Source of the DNA: Pelomonas candidula
GTDB taxonomy: Bacteria > Pseudomonadota > Gammaproteobacteria > Burkholderiales > Burkholderiaceae_C
Assembly: GCF_043555985.1 (NCBI RefSeq)
Contig: NZ_JBIGIC010000021.1
Location: 14,026 to 78,025 of the forward strand
Direction of reading: 5' to 3'
Length of the DNA stretch: 64,000 bases
A model generated the notes under the pieces. It was given only the letters and a program-made list of their open reading frames with translations, was not told the DNA's origin and made no database searches. Shown in pieces: positions 37,292-44,590 of the stretch (position 1 is its first letter; the number at the start of each line of letters is the position of its first letter). Both the position numbers and the translations under genes were made by a program.

Positions 37292-37828
37292 ATGGCCAGC
37301 CTGTTCCGTCCCGCGCTCGATCTGATGGCGCAATACGCCGCCTACCACCGCGACCGCCGCAACATCACGACGCACTTCATCGGCATCCCGCTCATCGTCT
37401 TCGCGATCAGCGTGTTGCTGGCCCGCGTCGAATTCAGCGTCGGCACGACGCCCATGAATGCCGCCATCGTGCTGTGGGCGCTGTCGGCACTGTGGTACCT
37501 CACACGAGGCAACATCATGCTCGGCGTGGCCACCGCGCTGGTCAACGGCGTGCTCACCGCGCTGGCCATGACGGCCGCGCAGGGCTCGATGGCGAGCTGG
37601 CTGGCCATCGGCGTCGGCAGCTTCGTCGTCGGCTGGGTGTTCCAGTTCATCGGCCACTACTACGAGGGCAAGAAGCCCGCCTTCGTCGACGACCTCGTGG
37701 GCCTGCTCGTCGGCCCGATGTTCGTCGTCGGCGAGGCCATGTTCATGCTCGGCTGGGGCCGCCCGCTGCTGGCCGAGATCGAACGCCGCGTGGGCCCCAC
37801 CCACCTGCGCGACCTCGCCCATCCCTGA
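37292..37828 (+). CDS. Mpo1/DUF962-like membrane protein
   Basis: 178 aa with four hydrophobic helices. N-terminal YAAYHRDRRNITTHFIGIPL and the later QFIGHYYEGKKPAF match the Mpo1 (YGL010w) family, whose yeast member is an iron-dependent dioxygenase acting on 2-hydroxy fatty acids. The His residues in YHRD, THFIGIP and GHYYEGKKPA are the expected metal ligands. The bacterial role is unproven. AGG-type ribosome site in ACGGGAGCC precedes the ATG. Confidence 0.85.
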   Translation: MASLFRPALDLMAQYAAYHRDRRNITTHFIGIPLIVFAISVLLARVEFSVGTTPMNAAIVLWALSALWYLTRGNIMLGVATALVNGVLTALAMTAAQGSMASWLAIGVGSFVVGWVFQFIGHYYEGKKPAFVDDLVGLLVGPMFVVGEAMFMLGWGRPLLAEIERRVGPTHLRDLAHP

Positions 37829-37840
37829 CGTCCAGTCCGG

Positions 37841-38854
37841 ATGACCGGCGTTCTCGTCATGGGCGCCGGCTCCGTCGGCTGCTTCGTCGGCGGCCTCACG
37901 CAGCTTGCCGGCGTGCCCGTCCACTTCGTCGGCCGGCCGCGCGTGCTGGCCCACCTGCGCAAGCACGGTCTGCGTTTGACAGACCAGGACGGCCTGGACC
38001 GCCACATCCCGCCTCTGCAGCTGCGGCTGCACGAAGAGCCACCGGCCGGCCTGAAGCCCGACCTCGTGCTGCTGTGCGTGAAGTCCGGCGCCACCACCAC
38101 GGCCGCCACGACGCTGGCACTGGCGCTGCCCGAGGGAACGCCCGTCGTCAGCCTGCAGAATGGCATCGGCAACGCGGCAGAGGCACGCGCCGTCGCACCG
38201 CAGCTGCGCTGGCACGCCGGCATGGTGCCCTTCAACATCGCCGAGCTGTCGCCCGGCCACTACCACCGCGGCACCGGCGGCGTGCTGGCCGCTGAAGGCA
38301 CCGCGGCCGACGTGGCGCTGGTGGCATGGCAGGCCGCGCTGGCCGGCGTCGGCATGAAGCTCAAGCTCCACGCCGACCTCGCGCCCGTGCAGTGGGGCAA
38401 GCTGCTGATGAACCTGAACAACCCGGTCAACGCCCTCTCGGGCCGGCCGCTGCGCGACGAGCTGCTGGAGCGCGGCTACCGGCGCGTGCTGGCCGCGCTG
38501 CAGGAAGAGGCGCTGGACCTGCTGGACGCGGCGCAACGCCCCGTCGCCCAGCTCTCGCCGCTGCCGCCGCGTCGGCTGCTGAAGCTGCTGCGCCTGCCCA
38601 CGCCGCTGTTCCGGCTGATCGCGGCGCGCATGCTGCGCATCGACGCCAAGGCACGCTCCAGCATGGCCGACGACCTGGGCGCTGGCCGCATCACCGAGAT
38701 CGACGCGCTGTGCGGCGAGGTCGTGCGCCTGGCCCGCAGCCTGCACCGCACGGCACCGCTGAACGCGCGCATGCAGGCCCTCGTGGAAGCCTGGCCGCAA
38801 CGCCGCCAGCCGTATCTGCCACGCGAACTGCTCCGCGAACTGGGGCTGTCCTGA
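37841..38854 (+). CDS. 2-dehydropantoate 2-reductase-like oxidoreductase
   Basis: 337 aa. N-terminal Rossmann motif GVLVMGAGSVGCFVGG; SLQNGIGNAAE and the catalytic-Lys/Asn region WGKLLMNLNNPVNAL fit the ApbA/PanE family, which makes pantoate for CoA. Paralogues with other ketoacid substrates are common, so the PanE activity itself is not certain. It starts 12 bases after the Mpo1-like gene and is probably co-transcribed. Confidence 0.87.
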   Translation: MTGVLVMGAGSVGCFVGGLTQLAGVPVHFVGRPRVLAHLRKHGLRLTDQDGLDRHIPPLQLRLHEEPPAGLKPDLVLLCVKSGATTTAATTLALALPEGTPVVSLQNGIGNAAEARAVAPQLRWHAGMVPFNIAELSPGHYHRGTGGVLAAEGTAADVALVAWQAALAGVGMKLKLHADLAPVQWGKLLMNLNNPVNALSGRPLRDELLERGYRRVLAALQEEALDLLDAAQRPVAQLSPLPPRRLLKLLRLPTPLFRLIAARMLRIDAKARSSMADDLGAGRITEIDALCGEVVRLARSLHRTAPLNARMQALVEAWPQRRQPYLPRELLRELGLS

Positions 38855-39057
38855 GTTGATGCGCGCTGCCGGCGCCCGGCACCGCCCCTAGTTCGTCACC
38901 CGCCCTACCCGGCGATCGATCTCGTCGCGGCTGCGCCGGGCTCGGCGCCCGCTTTGCCGCTTCGGTCGCACGGGCATCGCCGCGCCGCACACCGCTCCAG
39001 ACACTGCGCTCCGCCCGAGGCCCGACGCCTGCGGGCATCAACCCAAGGAGCATCCCC

Positions 39058-39495
39058 ATGAGTCTGAAGACAAGCTTGTGCGCAGCCGCAGCGGCGCTGG
39101 CCCTCACGCTGCCGGCGATCGCGCAGGACTCCAGCTACAAGCCGGGTTCGGTCTGGTTCTTCTCCAACATCCAGGTCGAGCCAGGGCAGTACGAGAAGTA
39201 CCTGGACTACCTGGCCAGCAACTGGAAGAAGGTGCAGGAGCTGGGCAAGAGGGAAGGCGTCATCCTGTCCTACCACGTGCTGTCCGTGAACGCGCCGCGC
39301 AAGGACGAGCCCGACCTGATCCTCGCCGTCGAGCTCAAAGACTACCGCAGCAATGCCGAGCAGCAGGCGTTCCAGAAGAAGATCGAGGCGCTGCTCGCCG
39401 CCGACGCGCACAAGCAGGACACCGCCGCAGGCGAGCGCGGCGTCATGCGCAAGCTGGTGGGCAACATGGAACTGCAGGAGCTGGTGCTGAAATAG
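39058..39495 (+). CDS. Small secreted protein of unknown function
   Basis: 145 aa with a clear signal peptide (SLCAAAAALALTLPAIAQ) and a strong AAGGAG ribosome site. The mature part (SVWFFSNIQVEPGQYEKYLD, LSYHVLSVNAPRKDEPDLIL, ELKDYRSNAEQQAFQ) resembles dimeric alpha-beta-barrel (ferredoxin-like) domains of the NIPSNAP/EthD sort, but I cannot assign it. It is 203 bases after the reductase gene and 100 before terC. Confidence 0.75.
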   Translation: MSLKTSLCAAAAALALTLPAIAQDSSYKPGSVWFFSNIQVEPGQYEKYLDYLASNWKKVQELGKREGVILSYHVLSVNAPRKDEPDLILAVELKDYRSNAEQQAFQKKIEALLAADAHKQDTAAGERGVMRKLVGNMELQELVLK

Positions 39496-39595
39496 GCGAC
39501 ACCCCCGAAAAATCCGAAGCGACCTTCAGCCAGCGACTGGCTGAGGGCGACAGCAGGCCTGGGGACAATCGCCAGCTCACCCCGTACCGCCTGCC

Positions 39596-40363
39596 ATGCT
39601 CGAACTGCTCACCAACCCACAGACCTGGATCGCCCTCGCCACGCTAACCGCACTGGAGCTGGTGCTGGGCATCGACAACATCATCTTCATCAGCATCCTG
39701 GTCGACAAGCTGCCCAAGGCCCGCCGGGAGCTGGCGCGTCGACTGGGCCTGTTCATGGCGATGTTCATGCGCATCGGCCTGCTGCTGGTGCTGGCCTGGA
39801 TCGTCGGCATGGTGGCGCCGCTGTTCACGCTGCCCGGCTTCGAACGCGGCACGTCGGGGCGCGACCTCATCCTCATCGGTGGCGGCCTGTTCCTGATCTG
39901 GAAGAGCACCGCCGAGATCCACGGCTCGCTGGAAGGCGAGGACGAAACGCATGGCAGCGGCAAGGCCGCCAAGGCTGCCTTCGCCGCGGTCATCCTGCAG
40001 ATCATGGTCATCGACCTTGTCTTCTCGCTGGACTCCATCATCACGGCCGTCGGCATGGTGGACGACGTGCGCATCATGATCGCCGCCGTCGTCTGCTCGG
40101 TCGGCCTGATGATGCTGTTCGCCGGCCCCATCGGCCGCTTCGTATCCGAGCACCCGACGATCAAGATGCTGGCCCTCTCCTTCCTCGTCGTCGTCGGCGT
40201 CGTGCTGGTGGCCGAGGGCTTCGGCCACCACGTTCCAAAGGGCTACATCTACTTCGCGATGGGCTTCTCACTGGCCGTGGAGATGATGAACATCAAGATG
40301 CGCGGCAAGGCCGCCAGCAAGGTCCACCTGCGCCAGCAGATCCCGGGCGGTGACGACCACTGA
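39596..40363 (+). CDS. TerC-family integral membrane protein
   Basis: 255 aa, about seven TM helices. Family motifs: LTALELVLGIDNIIFISILVD, with the conserved acidic residues of helix 1, LFLIWKSTAEIH, and LQIMVIDLVFSLDSIITAVGM, with the second DLVFSLDS motif. TerC proteins export metal ions, notably manganese, or help load secreted metalloenzymes; the original link was tellurite resistance. No yybP-ykoY riboswitch is apparent upstream. Confidence 0.92.
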   Translation: MLELLTNPQTWIALATLTALELVLGIDNIIFISILVDKLPKARRELARRLGLFMAMFMRIGLLLVLAWIVGMVAPLFTLPGFERGTSGRDLILIGGGLFLIWKSTAEIHGSLEGEDETHGSGKAAKAAFAAVILQIMVIDLVFSLDSIITAVGMVDDVRIMIAAVVCSVGLMMLFAGPIGRFVSEHPTIKMLALSFLVVVGVVLVAEGFGHHVPKGYIYFAMGFSLAVEMMNIKMRGKAASKVHLRQQIPGGDDH

Positions 40364-40389
40364 ACGACCTGCGCGATGATGCGCGAGCC

Positions 40390-40788
40390 ATGGAAAAGCT
40401 GATGCGTTTCCCCACCGCCGTGCCGCGCGATGCTGCCGTCGACGGCTGGCTGGCGACGCGGCACACCGGGTTGCGCGACATCGCCTGCCACTGGTTCGAT
40501 GCGATGCGGGCCTGCGGGGCCGACGTGCGCGAGCTGCTGCACGACGGCCACCCCACGGCCTGCGTGGGCGACGCGGCCTTCGGCTACGTCAACGCCTTCA
40601 CGTCGCACGTCAACGTCGGCTTCTTCAAGGGCGCCGAGCTGGCCGACCCGACGGGCCTGCTTGAGGGCACCGGCAAGTCCATGCGCCATGTCAAGCTCCG
40701 CCCCGGCGAGCCGGTCCACCGCGCGGCGCTGCAAGCACTGATCGAGGCCGCGTACGCCGACATGCGCAGGCGGATCTCCACGCTGTGA
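40390..40788 (+). CDS. DUF1801-domain protein
   Basis: 132 aa small cytoplasmic protein. The order of GYVNAFTSHVNVGFFKGAEL and LLEGTGKSMRHVKLRPGEPV is that of the DUF1801/YdhG-like fold (frataxin-like shape). The function of this family is not settled. Follows terC by 26 bases, and its stop overlaps the next gene as GTGA, so the two small genes are coupled. Confidence 0.82.
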   Translation: MEKLMRFPTAVPRDAAVDGWLATRHTGLRDIACHWFDAMRACGADVRELLHDGHPTACVGDAAFGYVNAFTSHVNVGFFKGAELADPTGLLEGTGKSMRHVKLRPGEPVHRAALQALIEAAYADMRRRISTL

Positions 40789-41177
40789 TCACGCGCCAGC
40801 TGACACCGTTCAAGGCGTTCGACGGCATCCCCTTCAGCCTCGGTGTCGACGAACTGATCGCCGACCTCGGCCTGCCCAATCGCAGCCGGCGCAACGCCGT
40901 TGCGCTGAACGAGTACGACTACGGTCACAGCGTGTTCCGCTTCCAGGACTGCGGCCGGCTCGAAGAGATCACCAAGCGCACGCCGGTGCTGCAGGTCGGT
41001 GCCGTGGCCGTGCCGTTTGGCGCGCTGCGCGGCTTCGTGCTTGGGCAAGACGGCGAGGCTTTCGAGCGCGCGGGCTTCGTCGTCAGCCCACGCTACGGCA
41101 TTGCCTTCGTGGCGGACGAGCCGGACTGGGTCACGGCCCTGGCCCGGCACTGCATCCCGACCTGGCGCGCCCTTTAG
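40785..41177 (+). CDS. Hypothetical protein coupled to the DUF1801 gene
   Basis: 130 aa, GTG start overlapping the previous stop by four bases. Mixed alpha/beta composition (FSLGVDELIADLGLPNRSRR, YDYGHSVFRFQD, VAVPFGALRGFVLG). Not recognised; may bind or sense something small, but nothing specific is visible. Codon use is like the surrounding genes. It converges with the small membrane gene at 41174, overlapping its stop by four bases. Confidence 0.68.
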   Translation: MITRQLTPFKAFDGIPFSLGVDELIADLGLPNRSRRNAVALNEYDYGHSVFRFQDCGRLEEITKRTPVLQVGAVAVPFGALRGFVLGQDGEAFERAGFVVSPRYGIAFVADEPDWVTALARHCIPTWRAL

Positions 41178-41392
41178 CGCCGGCCGGCGCCCAGCAGCAC
41201 CAGCACGCCGCCGACAATGCCCGCCACACCCAGCCAAGTGGGGATATTGACGGACTTGTGCTCCTTCACACTCAGCTCCAGCGGGCCGATCTTGGCGGCG
41301 GTCTCGTCCTTCGTGTACGAGAAGCCGCCGTAGACCAGCGCCAGCACGCCGCCAACGATCAGGGCCAGGGCAAGGACACGCAAACCGTTCAT
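41174..41392 (-). CDS. Small two-helix membrane protein (DUF3185-like)
   Basis: 72 aa: TM helix VLALALIVGGVLALVYGGFSY, a short polar segment (TKDETAAKIGPLELSVKEHK) and a second helix (PTWLGVAGIVGGVLVLLGA). This pattern matches DUF3185-type small inner-membrane proteins of unknown role. The internal ATG at 41392 is preceded by GGAGGTT, so the longer 86-aa version was rejected. Confidence 0.8.
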   Translation of the reverse strand: MNGLRVLALALIVGGVLALVYGGFSYTKDETAAKIGPLELSVKEHKSVNIPTWLGVAGIVGGVLVLLGAGRR

Positions 41393-41500
41393 GGGAACCT
41401 CCAGCGATGGGTAGGCCGCGGGCGGCCGCGCCACCCTGGCTGGATTGCACCGCCGAGGGTCGGCGCCCGCTGTAGGACGCCGCGCGGCGAGCGCGTCGGT

Positions 41501-42445
41501 TCAGGTCGCCCAGATGCGCGGATCGCCGCCCGGCAGCGCCCACAGCCGCTCGCGCCACAGCGCCCGCACGGCCCGCAGCGCCAGCGTGACGGCCTCGACC
41601 TCGTCGCCGACGACGCGCGCCAGCAGCACCGCGCCGCGCGGCCCGGCGAGATGGGTCACGCCGGACAGCGGCACGTCCGCCAGCCGCTCGCGGCTGTCAG
41701 CCAGCAGCGCCTCGGCGTCGGCCAGCGCGGTGGTCTGCGCGTAGGCCAGCGCGGTGGTCTGCGCGTAGGCCAGCGTGCCCAGCACGCGGTGGCCCGCCAG
41801 GCCGCAGGGACCGTCGAGCAAGGCCTTGTCGGCCGCGTCCAGCCAGCCGCGATCCAGCCATTGGCCGGTGATTTCCAGGTGCTGCAGCAGCCGGCCGGTG
41901 TCGAAGGGCTGGCCGGCGGCAGGCAGGCCCAGGCCCAGCACCTCGGTCGCGAACAGGCTGGCGCCCGGCGCGAGGCTGAACCTCACCTCGTTGCGCGCGA
42001 TGCAGGCCGGGTAGGCCAGCGTCTCCTGCGGCAGCCACTCCAGCCGCGCGCCCTCGCCCACCGCGGCATGCACGACCTGCGCGGCCTCGCCCGCGTTGGA
42101 GCGGTAGAAGCGCGTCGCAGCGGGCGTCGTGACGAGCAGGTGCGCGCCGGGCTGCACGTCGAGATGAATGTCGAGACGGTCACCGCCGACAAGCCCGCCC
42201 GGCGGATGCACCAGCACCGCGTGGGCGATGCGGTCGCCTTCCGGGTAGAGCGTCTTCAGCAGCCGCAACGGGCCGTCGTGGCGGGCGTGAACGCGCGTCG
42301 CACCGGCGCCATCACGCGCGGCGCTCAGGGCCAGCCGCGCGGGCCAGCGAACGGTGTCAGTGGCGCCCGGCCGCCCGAAGGCACCGACACGCCTCCCCGG
42401 GGGGCAGTCAGCAAAGCGGGCGTGGGGGCCGTCAATCTCACTCAA
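41501..42445 (-). CDS. ureD: Urease accessory protein UreD
   Basis: 314 aa. Scaffold that binds UreFG and delivers nickel to urease. Family features: HDGPLRLLKTLYPEGDRIAHAVLVHPPGGLVGGD (the PPGGLVGGD core), TTPAATRFYRS, LEWLPQETLAY and FATEVLGLGLPAAG. The only in-frame start is TTG at 42445, overlapping the ureG end; codons 4-30 are then read from an interspersed repeat, which may have displaced the native start. A perfect 24-bp tandem duplication (41721-41768) repeats eight residues (AYAQTTAL). Placed last in the order E-F-G-D, unlike the usual D-first layout. Confidence 0.85.
   Translation of the reverse strand: MSEIDGPHARFADCPPGRRVGAFGRPGATDTVRWPARLALSAARDGAGATRVHARHDGPLRLLKTLYPEGDRIAHAVLVHPPGGLVGGDRLDIHLDVQPGAHLLVTTPAATRFYRSNAGEAAQVVHAAVGEGARLEWLPQETLAYPACIARNEVRFSLAPGASLFATEVLGLGLPAAGQPFDTGRLLQHLEITGQWLDRGWLDAADKALLDGPCGLAGHRVLGTLAYAQTTALAYAQTTALADAEALLADSRERLADVPLSGVTHLAGPRGAVLLARVVGDEVEAVTLALRAVRALWRERLWALPGGDPRIWAT
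41721..41768. repeat. 24-bp tandem duplication inside ureD
   Basis: Two perfect 24-base units (41721-41744 and 41745-41768) followed by seven bases of a third. It is in frame and adds eight residues in a helical part of UreD, so it is probably tolerated. A slippage product, probably variable between strains. Confidence 0.9.
42358..42435. repeat. Interspersed repeat, copy B, inside the 5' end of ureD
   Basis: 78 bases similar to copy A (27831-27905), in the same orientation relative to the downstream gene. It carries the CCCGGCCGCCCGAAGG block, a CTCCCC/GGGGGG hairpin and a GGGCGTGGGGGCC end. It lies just after the ureG stop and forms the first coding part of the ureD frame. Confidence 0.7.
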
Positions 42446-43085
42446 CCAGCAGGCCCTTCTTCTCGATGAAGCTCACCACCTCGGCCAGGCCCTCGCGGGT
42501 CTTGAGGTTGGTCATGACCCAGGGCTTCACGGGCCGCATGCGGGCGGTGTCGCTGCGCATGACGTCGAGGTCGGCGCCCACATGCGGCGCGAGGTCGGTC
42601 TTGTTGATGACGAACAGGTCGCTCTTCGTGATGCCGGGGCCGCCCTTGCGCGGGATCTTCTCGCCGGCGGCAACGTCGATGACGTAGATCGTCAGGTCGC
42701 TCAGCTCGGGGCTGAAGGTGGCCGCGAGGTTGTCGCCGCCACTCTCGACGAAGACGATGTCCGCGTCGGGAAACTTCTCCAGCATGCGGTCCACCGCCTC
42801 GAGGTTGATGGAGCAGTCCTCGCGGATGGCGGTGTGCGGGCAGCCGCCCGTTTCCACGCCCATGATGCGCTCGGGTTCCAACGCGCCGGCAACGGTCAGC
42901 AGCCGCTGGTCTTCCTTCGTGTAGATGTCGTTCGTGACGACGACGAGGTCCCAGGTCTCGCGCATCGTCTTGCAGAGCATCTCGACGAGCGTGGTCTTGC
43001 CCGAGCCGACGGGGCCGCCGACGCCGACGCGCAGCGGCGGGAGTTTCTTGGTGCGATTCGGGATGGCGTGCAAGGGTGCGGTCAT
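42438..43085 (-). CDS. ureG: Urease accessory GTPase UreG
   Basis: 215 aa SIMIBI-class GTPase that powers nickel insertion. P-loop GVGGPVGSGKTTLVE, nickel-binding CPH in METGGCPHTAIREDCS-like VETGGCPHTAIREDCS, IYVIDVAAGEKIPRKGGPG and the base-recognition NKTDLAPHVGADL. Start overlaps the ureF stop as ATGA. A longer frame upstream is inside ureF and was rejected. Confidence 0.96.
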   Translation of the reverse strand: MTAPLHAIPNRTKKLPPLRVGVGGPVGSGKTTLVEMLCKTMRETWDLVVVTNDIYTKEDQRLLTVAGALEPERIMGVETGGCPHTAIREDCSINLEAVDRMLEKFPDADIVFVESGGDNLAATFSPELSDLTIYVIDVAAGEKIPRKGGPGITKSDLFVINKTDLAPHVGADLDVMRSDTARMRPVKPWVMTNLKTREGLAEVVSFIEKKGLLVE

Positions 43086-43765
43086 GAACGAAAGAGTCGT
43101 GAGTATTGGGTTTCGTGGCGCGCGCCGCGGATGCCCAGCAGCGGCGCGAAGGCGAGCGGCTCGGGCGCTGCCAGCGCGGTCGCCACGGCCTGCGGGACGG
43201 CTTGCACGAGACGTGCCAGCAGGCGCTGGCCGGCCGTCTGGCCCAGCGGCACGCAGCGCACGGCGGCCTGCGTCAGGTTCTCGGCCCAGCCGAAGGCGAT
43301 GGCCTGCAGCGCCGGCTCCAGCGCCGCGCCGCGGGACGCCGCCGCGGCGCCCATGACCACCGGCCAGGCTGGCGCGGGCCTGAGCTGCTGCAGCAGCGGC
43401 AGCACGGGCGCGTCGGCCACCAGCCCCTGCATCCACACCAGCAGGCTGCGGCCCATCTGCTGGACCTGCTGCAGGCTCTCGCTGGTCTCGCGGGTCTGCA
43501 GCGTCCAGGCGTTCAGTGCGGCCAGCTTCGCCTCGTCCAGCGCCAGCGTGGCTGCGTGGGCGGCGGCGGCCACGGGCAGTTCGGCGCGGGCCTGCACCAG
43601 TTCGAGCTGGTTCAGCAGCCAGTCGCCGGCACTGGCCTCGTCGTGCACGACGCCGGCATCGACGGCCGCCTCCAGCCCCTCGGAATAGCTGAAACCGCCC
43701 ACCGGCAGCGCGGGGCTGGCCAGCCAGAGCAGATGCAGCAGGGACGACTCAGTGCTTGTGGTCAT
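43082..43765 (-). CDS. ureF: Urease accessory protein UreF
   Basis: 227 aa helical activator of UreG within the UreDFG complex. Characteristic ASPALPVGGFSYSEGLE near the N-terminus, RETSESLQQVQQMGRSLL, and the C-terminal RLFRS. The ATG at 43765 lies within the His-codon-rich end of ureE (17-base overlap). A longer frame to 43969 is an antiphase reading of that His tail. Confidence 0.94.
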   Translation of the reverse strand: MTTSTESSLLHLLWLASPALPVGGFSYSEGLEAAVDAGVVHDEASAGDWLLNQLELVQARAELPVAAAAHAATLALDEAKLAALNAWTLQTRETSESLQQVQQMGRSLLVWMQGLVADAPVLPLLQQLRPAPAWPVVMGAAAASRGAALEPALQAIAFGWAENLTQAAVRCVPLGQTAGQRLLARLVQAVPQAVATALAAPEPLAFAPLLGIRGARHETQYSRLFRS

Positions 43766-44414
43766 GCCCGTGTTCGTGATGGGCATGGTCGTGCGAGTGG
43801 TCGTGCCCGCAGCCGGGGCCGTGCACATGGCCGGCGTCATGCGCCTTGACGGGGATGGCCAGCGGCTTGCGCGCGGGCGCCTCGGCGTGGTCGTGCGCAT
43901 GGCCGTGATCGTGGCCGTGGTCATGGTGATCGTGGCCGTGGTGGTGCGCATGCCCCGCGCCTTCGCCATAGGCCCCGCCTTCCGGTTCGAAGGCCGCCTG
44001 CGCCTCGGTCACGATGAGGTGCTGGCGGCGCAGCATGTCGGCCAGCACGGGGTCGGGTTCGAACTGCAGCAGCTCGGGCTGCAGTTCCAGCGGCACGTGG
44101 CGGTTGCCGAGGTGGTAGGCCGCGCGCAGCAGGTCGAACGGCTGGCCATGCTCGGCGCAGAAGCGCACCTGCAGCACGGGCTGGGCAGCGGCGATGACGC
44201 GCAGCATCGAGCCGTCCTCGGCGACCAGCACGTCGCCACCACGCAGCGTGGTGCCGCGCGGCAGCACGACGCCGATCTCGCGGCCGGTGGAGTCGGTGGC
44301 GGAGAAGCGGCTCTTGCTGCGCGTGTCCCAGTCGAGTTCGAGCGTGGCGGCGCGCTTGACGAGCACGGCGGCGAGGCCGGCACCGCCGGCAATGCGTTTG
44401 GTGGCGTGAATCAT
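43749..44414 (-). CDS. ureE: Urease accessory nickel chaperone UreE with a long His-rich tail
   Basis: 221 aa. N-terminal UreE domain: LELDWDTRSKSRFSATDSTG, GVVLPRGTTLRGGDVL, then the nickel-site region AAYHLGNRHVPLEL. The last 70 or so residues contain about 26 histidines in HGHDH/HDHGH runs, a nickel storage tail that is longer than usual. First of the leftward ureE-F-G-D set. The region upstream belongs to an oppositely oriented chemoreceptor gene, so ureABC are not here. Confidence 0.94.
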   Translation of the reverse strand: MIHATKRIAGGAGLAAVLVKRAATLELDWDTRSKSRFSATDSTGREIGVVLPRGTTLRGGDVLVAEDGSMLRVIAAAQPVLQVRFCAEHGQPFDLLRAAYHLGNRHVPLELQPELLQFEPDPVLADMLRRQHLIVTEAQAAFEPEGGAYGEGAGHAHHHGHDHHDHGHDHGHAHDHAEAPARKPLAIPVKAHDAGHVHGPGCGHDHSHDHAHHEHGHDHKH

Positions 44415-44590
44415 CCCGAGAGTATGAGCCCGCCCGCCGCGGCCGCCCTCACGCCCCGGTCTTTGCCCGGCCGCGTCCGCCGGCCGCGCAGGACTCGAAA
44501 AGCACGGCAGATTTCACGCATTTGGCTCATTGGTTGCAGCGCGGCGATTGAATCTTTTTTATCACTAAATATTATCAAATGTATCAATAA

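Noticed and set aside
39496..39595. Possible yybP-ykoY manganese riboswitch before terC
   Set aside because: The 100-base gap lacks the conserved internal loops of that aptamer; only generic GC stems are seen.
43766..43969. N-terminal extension of UreF rich in Thr/Arg/Met
   Set aside because: It is the out-of-frame reading of the His-codon run at the end of ureE.
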